Positions 1 through 7,185 of a stretch of DNA of 7,185 nucleotides are shown in pieces (within the stretch, counting starts at the first letter, position 1; each line of letters begins with the position of its first letter). The position numbers and the translations under genes are program-made. This DNA is from an uncultured bacterium (lineage in GTDB: Bacteria; Methylomirabilota; Methylomirabilia; Rokubacteriales; CSP1-6), in contig CAMLFJ010000170.1 in NCBI GenBank assembly GCA_946479205.1, positions 1 through 7,185 of the forward strand, read 5' to 3'. Below the pieces are notes generated by a model that did no database searches, was not told the DNA's origin, and saw nothing but the letters and a program-made list of their open reading frames with translations.

Positions 1-440
1 AACTCGCTGCCCACCACCACGCGATCGGACGCGTCCACGACCCGCTTCTCGATCAGCCGGTTGAGCGGGCTCGGATCGAGGTGGTGGTGGTGCGACACCA
101 CGGGAACGTTCAGGCGGTACCGTCGACGGGCCGCGAGCGCGGACGGGCCGATGTAGCGCAGCGAATGCACCCGGAGCAGATCGAAGCCCACCGCCTCGTG
201 CACGCGCCGGATGGCCCCGGGCACCACGAACGGGGCCACGTACCAGCGCAGACCGCGGCCGATGCCGAATCGGTGGACCGTCCAGTTCGGCACGTCCGAC
301 GGGTGGGGCTTTCCGCGGGCCAGGATGATCTCGAGCCGCACCCCGGCCCGGCCCAGCCGCTCGAGCAGCTCCCGCTCGTAGGTCTCGCCCCCCGAGGTGG
401 TCTCGGGCGCGATGCCGCAGTGGGGCGTGCAGATCCTCAC
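1..440 (-). CDS. GT4-type glycosyltransferase, N-terminal part (3' end outside window)
   Basis: The first 146 residues of a glycosyltransferase whose frame is open to the left edge. The protein starts MRICTPHCGIAPETTSGGE, with a hydrophobic first strand followed by the SGGE loop (16-19) typical of GT4 acceptor domains. A FDLLRVHSLRYIGPSAL segment (86-102) and a VPVVSHHHHLD segment (112-122) follow, then DASDRVVVGSE at the edge, which is where these proteins usually enter the inter-domain region. The donor-binding domain and EX7E motif would lie beyond the window. The GTG at 440 was chosen because the GTG at 451 runs into a stop after four codons, and because this start has GAGG 5 bases upstream. 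It lies 7 bases after the methyltransferase stop. It probably adds a later sugar of the same glycan. Similarity to the other glycosyltransferase is only at family level. Confidence 0.87.
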   Translation of the reverse strand, partial: MRICTPHCGIAPETTSGGETYERELLERLGRAGVRLEIILARGKPHPSDVPNWTVHRFGIGRGLRWYVAPFVVPGAIRRVHEAVGFDLLRVHSLRYIGPSALAARRRYRLNVPVVSHHHHLDPSPLNRLIEKRVVDASDRVVVGSE

Positions 441-445
441 GCGCG

Positions 446-449
446 CCTC
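446..449 (-). promoter_or_regulatory. Ribosome binding site for the left-edge glycosyltransferase
   Basis: On the minus strand the context reads TGAGG CGCGC GTG: the GAGG core overlaps the TGA stop of the upstream methyltransferase and is separated by 5 bases from the start codon. A ribosome finishing the methyltransferase would stop on this site, so re-initiation is plausible. It supports the GTG at 440-438 as the start. Confidence 0.6.
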
Positions 450-1113
450 ACGAGGCGGGCGGCCGCTCGGCCACGATGAGATAGCCGCCCACGAAGGCGG
501 CGAAGTCGGACGCGCGGGCGCGGGGCGAGGCGTCGAGCCGCGTGAGGAGATCGAGGAGCGGAAAGCCGCAGTAGCCGGCCCAGCGCAGCGGGCGCGGCGC
601 GTGCTGCACCAGGAAGCGCAGCATGCCCGCCAGATGCGTGAAGTAGCCGCCCTGCTCGGCGATGGTCACCGGCTTGAGCTCCGCGTCGGCGAGGAGGCGC
701 TCCCACATGCTGCGGGTGTAGCGGGAATAGTCGCCCGGATCGCCGTGCAGGCGCTCCAGGAAGGGCACCGTGATCACCAGGTGCCCGCCGGGACGGAGTA
801 CGCGACGGCACTCGGCGAGCGCCCGGGGCACGTCCGGCACGTGCTCGAGCAGCTCGGTGGCCTTGATCGCGTCGAAGGCGGCGTCACGGAACGGCAGCGC
901 CTGCACGTCGGCGCCCACGTGGGCCCCGTTCGCGCGATCGAGGTCGGCCACGATCCAGCGGGCCGCCGGCGGCGGGCGAAAGGCGCCGCGCCGGCGGGCG
1001 CCGCCCACGTCCAGCACCCGCCCGGTGAAGTGCACGGACGCGGCGGCCAGATCCGTGTCCACGCGCTTGCGCCGGTAGGACACGCCCAGGTAGTACGCGA
1101 GTCCCCGGCTCAC
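448..1113 (-). CDS. Class I SAM-dependent methyltransferase (Methyltransf_11-like), second copy
   Basis: A 221-residue methyltransferase distinct from the one at 2390-3163. Seen: motif I VLDVGGA (33-39), where the usual GCG is GG followed by a basic run (ARRRG, 39-43); the acidic ADLD segment (56-59); ALPFRDAAFDAI (72-83); an EH pair (90-91); VLRPGGHLVITVPF (105-118); and HGDPGDYSRYT (123-133), a signature I recall from glycan-locus methyltransferases. The C-terminus (about 160-190) is hydrophobic and could contact a lipid carrier. It lies between two glycosyltransferases, so methylation of a sugar residue on the nascent glycan is the likely role. The GTG start forms a GTGA overlap with the glycosyltransferase stop; a weak GAGG sits about 10 bases upstream. 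The family is secure; the substrate is not known. Confidence 0.9.
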   Translation of the reverse strand: MSRGLAYYLGVSYRRKRVDTDLAAASVHFTGRVLDVGGARRRGAFRPPPAARWIVADLDRANGAHVGADVQALPFRDAAFDAIKATELLEHVPDVPRALAECRRVLRPGGHLVITVPFLERLHGDPGDYSRYTRSMWERLLADAELKPVTIAEQGGYFTHLAGMLRFLVQHAPRPLRWAGYCGFPLLDLLTRLDASPRARASDFAAFVGGYLIVAERPPAS

Positions 1114-2393
1114 GCGGCGATCGCCTCGCGATAGACCTCGAGCAGGGCGGTCACGAGGCGCTCCTCGTCGAAGGCGGTCTGCGCGCGCTCGGCCGCGGCC
1201 CGGCCCATGCGGGCGCGCCGCTCGGGATCGTGGAGCAGCTCGATCACCGCCTTGGCGAGCGCTTCCGGATCCAGCCGCGGCACGAGCAGGCCGGTCACGC
1301 CGTGCTCGACCGCCTCGGGCGTCCCGCCGACCGCGGTCGCCACCACCGGGCGGCCGATGCGCATGACCTCCAGCAGCACGCGGCTCAGCGGCTCGGGCCA
1401 CACCGAGGGCACCACCACCACGTCGGCGGCGCGATAGAGCGCGAACAGCTCGGCCTGCGGCAGCACGCCCAGCGCGCGGAGGTCCGGCCGCGCCGGGATC
1501 GGGAGGTCCCCCTTCCCCGCGAGGGAGAACCGGACCCCCGGCACCGCCGCGGCGATCCGGTCGAGCGACTCCAGCAACACCGGCGTGCCCTTCCCGATCG
1601 AGAGCTTGCCCGCGTAGAGCACCAGGGGGCCGGTCCCGACCCCGAGCCTTTCGCGCGCGGTCCGGGCTTCCGCGTCCGACGGCACCGGCACCGGAGGCGG
1701 CAGATTCGGGACCACGCGAGCGCGCGACCCCAGCAAACGGGTCGGGTACACGTCGAGGATGCCCTGGCTCACCCCGATCAGGCGGGCCACCCGCTTCATC
1801 GCCTGCTGCCGGATCCGGTTGTCGATCCACGCGGCGACCGCGGCCACGCGCACCCGCGCGCGCCCGAGCCCGCCGAGCCCGGCGGTGTAGTGGGCCAGGT
1901 GATAGGGCAGGCACTTGCCGAGATATTGCGCGGTCGTGCAGTCGAACCGATCCCACGGCTCGAACACGGTGCAGTGGCCGAGCGGACACAGCAGCCCCAG
2001 ATCGCGGATCGTGGCCAGCACCGGACGCCCGAGGCTTCGACCGGCGAGCCAGCAGGCCACCACCGCCGCCTTGCCCTGGGCGTGGATGATCTCGGCCCCC
2101 GCCGCGCGGGCCGCGCGTCGCACGTGCCAGGCGAAGTAGAGATGGAACAGCGGGTTGCGGTGCGCGAGGAAGCGGGCTTCGCCCTGGCCGGGACGGAGCG
2201 TCACCGGAAACGGCACGCGGATGATCGTGGCGCCGTCGCGCTCCTCGCGCGCCGCCGCGCCGTAGTTGGGCGTCACCACCGTCACGCGATGGCCGCGCCG
2301 CACGAGCGCGGCCGCCCAGGCCGCGGTGCTCCACTCGGCCCCGCCGGGGGCGAAGGGCGGATAGTACTCCGACGCGAACAGAACGGACGTCAT
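1110..2393 (-). CDS. GT4-type (GT-B fold) glycosyltransferase
   Basis: A 427-residue retaining glycosyltransferase, likely acting at the cytoplasmic membrane face and adding a sugar from an NDP donor to a lipid-linked glycan. Seen: an N-terminal Rossmann domain opening with MTSVLFASEYYPP and the loop GGAEW (17-21) found in GT4 acceptor domains; the donor domain from VLYAGKLSIGKG (258-269); and the EX7E motif with E334 and E342 in EPLSRVLLE, followed by PVVATAVGGTPE (349-360). Four cysteines at 136, 141, 152 and 161 cluster in the N-terminal domain and could form a metal site or disulfides. A basic, moderately hydrophobic stretch around 173-207 may aid membrane association. The ATG at 2393 forms an ATGA overlap with the upstream methyltransferase; GGAA lies 3 bases before it. 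Donor and acceptor cannot be inferred from sequence alone. Confidence 0.92.
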   Translation of the reverse strand: MTSVLFASEYYPPFAPGGAEWSTAAWAAALVRRGHRVTVVTPNYGAAAREERDGATIIRVPFPVTLRPGQGEARFLAHRNPLFHLYFAWHVRRAARAAGAEIIHAQGKAAVVACWLAGRSLGRPVLATIRDLGLLCPLGHCTVFEPWDRFDCTTAQYLGKCLPYHLAHYTAGLGGLGRARVRVAAVAAWIDNRIRQQAMKRVARLIGVSQGILDVYPTRLLGSRARVVPNLPPPVPVPSDAEARTARERLGVGTGPLVLYAGKLSIGKGTPVLLESLDRIAAAVPGVRFSLAGKGDLPIPARPDLRALGVLPQAELFALYRAADVVVVPSVWPEPLSRVLLEVMRIGRPVVATAVGGTPEAVEHGVTGLLVPRLDPEALAKAVIELLHDPERRARMGRAAAERAQTAFDEERLVTALLEVYREAIAA

Positions 2394-3159
2394 GGCTTCC
2401 GCGCCACCACCTCGATGAACGGCGAGATGCCGGAGAGGCGGTAGTAGAGCCCGATCGGCACGCGCAACGGCCCCCGCGACTCGCGCGGCGGCGCGTCGTC
2501 GTGAAAGCGCAGATCGCGCAGGCCCGCGCGCGCGAAGGCGCGACGTATCCCTCCGGGCGTGAGCCGCCGCAGGGTCGCGAGATACTCGCTCGGGCGACCC
2601 CGGGCCCGTAGGTAGAGCCGTCCGAGCGCGGCGGGCAGGAACGGCGCCCAGAGCAGCTTGTAGTGGCCCTCGTACCAGGACCAGGCATTGGGCGTGTGCA
2701 CGTAGATGAGGCCGCCGCGACGGGTCACCCGCACCATCTCCGCCACCGACTCCTCGACCGATTCCACGTGCTCGATCGAGGAGAAGCAGTACACGACGTC
2801 GAACGTGCCGTCCGGGAAGGGCAGCCGCTCGGCGGCCGCGCGGACGAAGGCACCCCCGCCCTTCTCCTGCTTGAGCGCGCAGATCGCGATGGCCTCCGCG
2901 TCGGCGTCCACTCCGACCGGGCGGGCGCCGGCCTCCTCCACCACCAGATTGAATCCGCCCGTGCCGCAGCCGACGTTGAGGAGGCGGCCGCGCACATCCC
3001 CGCCCAGCAGCCGCCGTAGTCGATCGAGCCGCCCGCGCTCCTGCCGCTCCTCGTCCTCGCGGAGCCCGACCAGCACCGCCCAGTCGGGGATTCCCAGGAC
3101 GTCGCGGTAGTAGCGGGTGTAGTAGCACCGGACGCGGTCGCGCAGCTCGACGGCGCGGC

Positions 3160-3163
<4 letters not shown>
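2390..3163 (-). CDS. Class I SAM-dependent methyltransferase (Methyltransf_11-like), first copy
   Basis: A 257-residue soluble protein with the Rossmann methyltransferase core. Seen: SAM-binding motif I NVGCGTGG (63-70), the ribose-binding acidic strand VDAD (85-88), LPFPDGTFDVVYC (114-126), an EH pair (131-132) and RRGGLIYVHTPN (148-159). About 60 residues precede the core and include YYTRYYRD (14-21). The C-terminal region is aromatic (WSWYEGHYKLLW, 161-172) and may shape a sugar or lipid pocket. No membrane segment or signal peptide is evident. In a glycan locus the likely role is O-, N- or carboxyl methylation of a sugar, either as a nucleotide sugar or on the growing chain. The GTG start makes a GTGA overlap with the aminotransferase and has no clear ribosome site, implying translational coupling. 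The family is secure; the acceptor is unknown. Confidence 0.9.
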
Positions 3164-4319
<1,156 letters not shown>

Positions 4320-4323
<4 letters not shown>

Positions 4324-5306
4324 CGGCCGGCTCCCTCGTGCGCGGACCACTCGCGGTACCAGGCGAAGGTCTCGGCCACCCCCGCCTCGAGCGAGACCTT
4401 GGGGGCGAAGCCGGTCAGGGCGCGGAGACGGCCGATGTCGGGGCAGCGGCGCGCCACCGAGCCGGGCGGCGCGGGCCGGTTCTCGACCCGGGGCGCGAAG
4501 CGCGCGGTGCGCAGGATCAGGTCCGCCAGCTCGCCGATCTGGGTCTCCTCCGCGTCGTTCCCGATGTTCACGACCTGGCCCCACGCCGCCTCGGTGGCGA
4601 GCAGCCGCGTCATCGCCTCGAGCGCGTCGGCCACGTGGCAGAAGGCGCGGCGCTGCTCCGCGCCGAACAGCCGGAACGGATCCTCGCGGCGGAGCGCGCG
4701 CAGCGACAGCTCGGGAATGACGTGGTCCGCGCCCATGCGCGGGCCGTAGACATTGTGGAAGCGCCCGATCACCGCGCGGAGCCCGCGGGCGCGCGCGGTG
4801 TGGATCACCGCCGCCTCGCCCAGGATCTTGCTCGCCGCGTAGGCGAAGCGGGGCGCGGCCACGTCGGGCACCCCGAGCGGTACCGCCTCGGGCGTCGGCA
4901 CCGGGACGTGCCCGGCCGCGACGCCGCCCGCGTACGTCTCGCTGGTGGACGCGAAGAAGAGCACCTCGCCGCGACCGGGCATCCAGTCGAGGAGATGGAG
5001 CAGGGCGAGCGTGTTCACCCGGACCACCCGCGCCGGGTCCGTCTCGACGTTGCGCACCCCGACCACCGCGGCCAGCATGTAGACCTGGTCCCAGTCGCGC
5101 GGCAGCGCGTCGAGGGCGCCGGCGCGCGTGAGGTCGGCCTCGACGAAGCGGACGTTGGGTCGGGCGGCCAGGCTCTCGATCGCGGCGTCGCGACGGCCGC
5201 GCGAGAGATCGTCGACGAGGGTCAGCGCATGCCCCTCGGCGGCCAGGCGCGCGGCGAGGTGGCCGCCGATGAAGCCCGCGCCGCCCAGGACCAGGATCCT
5301 AGCCAT
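4320..5306 (-). CDS. NAD-dependent sugar-nucleotide epimerase/dehydratase/decarboxylase (extended SDR)
   Basis: A 328-residue extended short-chain dehydrogenase predicted to act on a nucleotide sugar through a 4-keto intermediate. Seen: NAD-binding GGAGFIG (8-14), acidic D32/D33 favouring NAD, a STSE motif (120-123), the catalytic pair Y156 and K160 in YAASK, RFHNVYGPR (182-190), and RRCPD (286-290) near the C-terminus. STSE with downstream RR-PD resembles UDP-glucuronate decarboxylases (UXS and the ArnA C-terminal domain), but LegB-type 4,6-dehydratases also carry STSE, so the reaction is not settled. Classical RmlB-type dehydratases have TDE instead. Its place between a 6-dehydrogenase and an aminotransferase suggests it gives the 4-keto sugar that the aminotransferase uses. 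It starts with ATG inside the end of the dehydrogenase and ends in a GTGA overlap with the aminotransferase. A plain 4-epimerase is the main alternative. Confidence 0.9.
4331..4337 (-). promoter_or_regulatory. Ribosome binding site for the aminotransferase
   Basis: On the minus strand this reads GAGGGAG, ending 7 bases before the GTG at 4323-4321. It is the best Shine-Dalgarno match at any start in the window and lies inside the last codons of the SDR gene. It decides the aminotransferase start against a longer in-frame extension that would overlap most of the SDR C-terminus. Confidence 0.75.
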
Positions 5307-6594
5307 ACCCGATGCCCGCGTAGCGCACGCCCGCCCGCCGCGCCGCCTCCTCGTCCAGGATCCGCCAGGAGTCGAACAGCACCGCGGGACGGCGCATCGC
5401 GGCGAGCCGAGCGGGCAGGTCCAGCTTGGCGTACTCCGGATGGTTGGTGATGACGAGCACCGCGTCCGCGCCGTCCCAGGCCGCCTCCGCGCCGACCGGG
5501 GTGGCGCCCAGGCCGCGGATGACGTCCGGCGCCACCAGGTAGTCGTGGCCCCGCAGGTCGAATCCCGCCGCGCGGAAGATCGGCAGCATCGCGTGGATGG
5601 GCGCGCCGCGCATGTCGTCGGTCGGCGGCCAGCCCTTGTAGGCCCAGCCCAGGACCGCGAGCCGGGCCCCCTCCGCGCGGCCGCGGCTCTCGCGGATCAG
5701 GGCCACGAGCCGCTCGGCCACCCGGAGCGGCAGGTGCTCGTTGAGCCCGCGCGCCTGGCCGACCAGCCAGGGCGTGTAGCCCGCCGCGCGCGCGGCGCTC
5801 ATCAGGATGTACGGGTCCTTCGAGAGGCAGCCGCCCCCGACGTAGCCGGGCCTGGCCAGATCCGGCCGCGGATAGTCGAGGTTGGCGGCGCGGATGATTT
5901 CCAGCGGATCGAGGCGCCACTGCTCGGCCATCAGCGCGACCTCGTTGCCGTAGGAGTAGATCAGGTCGGTGTGGCAGTTGTTGACCAGCTTCACGAGCTC
6001 CGCGGCCTCGAGCGATCCGACCGGGACGATGCGGCGCGTGACGCGCGAGAACAGCGCGGCCGCCGCGTCGCGGCTCGCCGCGTCCACGCCGCCCACCACC
6101 TGCGGCAGCTCCTCCAGCTCGCGCAGGGCCTGCCCCTGGATGGTCCGCTCCGGGGCGAAGGCCAGGCGGGCCCCCGCGCCCCAGCGACCGGTCAGCTCCG
6201 GCAGCACCACGCTGCGGCTCGCTCCCACCGGGACCGTGGAGCGGACGATCACGAGGGTGTCGGGCGCGCAGCGCTCGGCCACGTGGCGGGCCGCTGCGCG
6301 CAGGTTCTCCAGCTCGGGCGCGTGCGTCGCCGGGTTGGTGGGCGTCGAGACACAGATCATGACCGCGTCGACCCCCTCCGCCGGCAGCTCCCGCCCGACG
6401 AGCAGGCGCTCGCCGAGAAACGCGGCGAGCCCTTCCTCGACCCCGGGCTCGAAGAGGTGCGCGCGGCCTTCCGAGAGGGCGGCGAGCACCGCGGGCGAGG
6501 CGTCCACCCCGTAAACCGTGAACCCCTTGCGGGCCAGCGTGACCGCCATGGTGAGACCGACATAGCCCATGCCCACCACCCCGATCGTGTGCAT
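5299..6594 (-). CDS. UDP-sugar 6-dehydrogenase (UDP-glucose/GDP-mannose dehydrogenase family, PER type)
   Basis: A 431-residue cytoplasmic enzyme predicted to oxidise the C6 hydroxyl of a nucleotide sugar to a carboxylate, using two NAD+. Seen: an N-terminal Rossmann motif GMGYVGL (8-14) with acidic D31 closing the second strand; catalytic-type K202 and N206 in the central helix; the thiohemiacetal cysteine C256 within GGGCLSKD (253-260); and a C-terminal UDP-binding domain with AYKGWPPTDDMRG (318-330). Length is normal for the family. Residues 148-150 read PER. As I recall, PER is usual in UDP-HexNAc dehydrogenases (WecC, WbpA, TviB groups), while UDP-glucose dehydrogenases usually read PEF, so an N-acetylated hexosamine substrate is inferred rather than shown. 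The ATG directly starts the first beta strand. The stop overlaps the next gene by 8 bases. Confidence 0.93.
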   Translation of the reverse strand: MHTIGVVGMGYVGLTMAVTLARKGFTVYGVDASPAVLAALSEGRAHLFEPGVEEGLAAFLGERLLVGRELPAEGVDAVMICVSTPTNPATHAPELENLRAAARHVAERCAPDTLVIVRSTVPVGASRSVVLPELTGRWGAGARLAFAPERTIQGQALRELEELPQVVGGVDAASRDAAAALFSRVTRRIVPVGSLEAAELVKLVNNCHTDLIYSYGNEVALMAEQWRLDPLEIIRAANLDYPRPDLARPGYVGGGCLSKDPYILMSAARAAGYTPWLVGQARGLNEHLPLRVAERLVALIRESRGRAEGARLAVLGWAYKGWPPTDDMRGAPIHAMLPIFRAAGFDLRGHDYLVAPDVIRGLGATPVGAEAAWDGADAVLVITNHPEYAKLDLPARLAAMRRPAVLFDSWRILDEEAARRAGVRYAGIGYG

Positions 6595-6599
6595 GCGCG

Positions 6600-6603
6600 C
6601 CTA
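6600..6603 (-). promoter_or_regulatory. Weak ribosome binding site for the dehydrogenase
   Basis: The minus strand reads TAGG CGCGC ATG. AGG lies 5 bases before the ATG and overlaps the TAG stop of the nucleotidyltransferase. The match to the Shine-Dalgarno sequence is only 3-4 bases, so translation probably depends on coupling to the upstream gene. The AGG-CGCGC spacing is identical to that at the left-edge glycosyltransferase start. Confidence 0.4.
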
Positions 6604-7185
6604 GTCCAGCAGCCCTTCGGCGATGTCGCGATCGGCCTTGCGCAGATCGTCGTGACGGCCCACGTCGAGCCAGTACTCGCGGATCAGGTGGGCGGCGACC
6701 GGATGGTCGCGCTCGAGGCAGGCGCGGATCAGGTCGGTGGCGTCGAAGTACTGCCCGGACGGGATCAGGTCGATGAGCGAGGGCTCGAGCATGTAGATCC
6801 CGGCGTTGATCGGGAACTCCTTCCTCGGCTTCTCCTCCACCCGGCTGATGCGGGTGCCCTGCAGGGTGAACTCCCCGTACGGGATGTCCACCTGATGGAG
6901 CGAGACGCCCACCGTCATCCGGGCCCGCTGGGCGCGATGGAACTCCCACATCGCGCGAAAGTCACACTTGGTGAGGATGTCGCCGTTGATGACGAAGAAC
7001 GGGTCGATCGGCCGCGGCCGCAGGAGGGTCAGGGCGCCGATGGTGCCGAGCCGCTCGGGCTCGTCCAGGTAGGAGAGCCGCACCCCGAAGCGGGCGCCGT
7101 CGCCGAGCTGGGCCCGGATCATGTCGGACTTGTGGTGCACCGCCACCGCCACGTCCTCCACTCCGCACCGCGCGAGCCGCTCGAT
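6601..7185 (-). CDS. Sugar-1-phosphate nucleotidyltransferase, C-terminal part (5' end outside window)
   Basis: Predicted to couple a sugar 1-phosphate to an NTP, giving a cytoplasmic NDP-sugar. The frame is open to the right edge, so the true start is not visible; 194 residues and the TAG stop are. Seen, in fragment numbering: a GTIGA segment (47-51), a metal-binding NGD (67-69), EKP (118-120), NAGIY (127-131) and EYWLDVGR (170-177), in the order expected of the GT-A-like NTP_transferase fold. The missing N-terminus should hold the Gly-rich NTP-binding loop. The C-terminal style recalls enzymes carrying N-terminal CBS domains, such as Campylobacter PtmE (a glucosamine-1-phosphate guanylyltransferase), but it also fits mannose- or glucose-1-phosphate transferases. 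Base and substrate cannot be assigned here. It precedes the dehydrogenase by 6 bases and probably supplies a precursor for the cluster's glycan. The family is secure; the specificity is open. Confidence 0.9.
   Translation of the reverse strand: MERLARCGVEDVAVAVHHKSDMIRAQLGDGARFGVRLSYLDEPERLGTIGALTLLRPRPIDPFFVINGDILTKCDFRAMWEFHRAQRARMTVGVSLHQVDIPYGEFTLQGTRISRVEEKPRKEFPINAGIYMLEPSLIDLIPSGQYFDATDLIRACLERDHPVAAHLIREYWLDVGRHDDLRKADRDIAEGLLD

Noticed and set aside
449..451. GTG forming a GTGA overlap as the start of the left-edge glycosyltransferase, by analogy with the other junctions
   Set aside because: That frame meets TGA after four codons. The correct start is the GTG at 438-440, which has GAGG 5 bases upstream.
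2690..3128. A long minus-strand frame extending the glycosyltransferase upstream to 3128, and similar extensions of the second methyltransferase to 2688, the first methyltransferase to 4267 and the aminotransferase to 4584
   Set aside because: The added residues are low-complexity Arg/Ala/Gly text overlapping the preceding gene in another frame. The family alignments begin at the NTGA overlap starts, so the extensions are not translated protein.

Overview
The window is a compact, one-directional glycan biosynthesis cluster from a very GC-rich bacterium (roughly 70% GC by eye, not counted). All eight genes lie on the minus strand, so transcription runs from high to low coordinates. GC richness, frequent GTG starts and near-total absence of intergenic DNA suit a soil or sediment bacterium of a lineage such as Methylomirabilota/Rokubacteria, Myxococcota or a similar high-GC group. 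That placement is an impression from style, not a demonstrated assignment.

In transcription order: (1) the C-terminal part of a sugar-1-phosphate nucleotidyltransferase, cut by the right edge (7185-6601); (2) a UDP-sugar 6-dehydrogenase of the 'PER' type (6594-5299); (3) an NAD-dependent short-chain dehydrogenase/reductase (SDR) of the sugar epimerase/dehydratase/decarboxylase superfamily (5306-4320); (4) a LegC-like, PLP-dependent sugar aminotransferase (4323-3160); (5) a class I SAM methyltransferase (3163-2390); (6) a GT4-type glycosyltransferase (2393-1110); (7) a second class I SAM methyltransferase (1113-448); (8) the N-terminal 146 residues of a second GT4-type glycosyltransferase, cut by the left edge (440-1).

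The first four genes form a sugar-nucleotide module: activate a sugar phosphate, oxidise C6, rework the ring as a 4-keto intermediate, and transaminate. The last four form an assembly and decoration module of alternating methyltransferases and glycosyltransferases. Together they predict a surface glycan (O-antigen, exopolysaccharide or glycolipid) with an unusual amino sugar and probably methylated residues. No flippase, polymerase, initiating transferase or export gene is in view, so the locus continues on both sides.

The genes are tightly coupled. Four of seven junctions are 4-base NTGA stop/start overlaps, one is an 8-base overlap, and the two gaps are only 6 and 7 bases. There is no non-coding stretch long enough for an internal promoter or terminator, and I see no RNA genes, insertion sequences, CRISPR arrays or notable repeats. 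The window looks like a well-preserved polysaccharide locus rather than a new kind of system. Its most uncertain and interesting point is which sugar nucleotide the dehydrogenase, SDR and aminotransferase trio makes.
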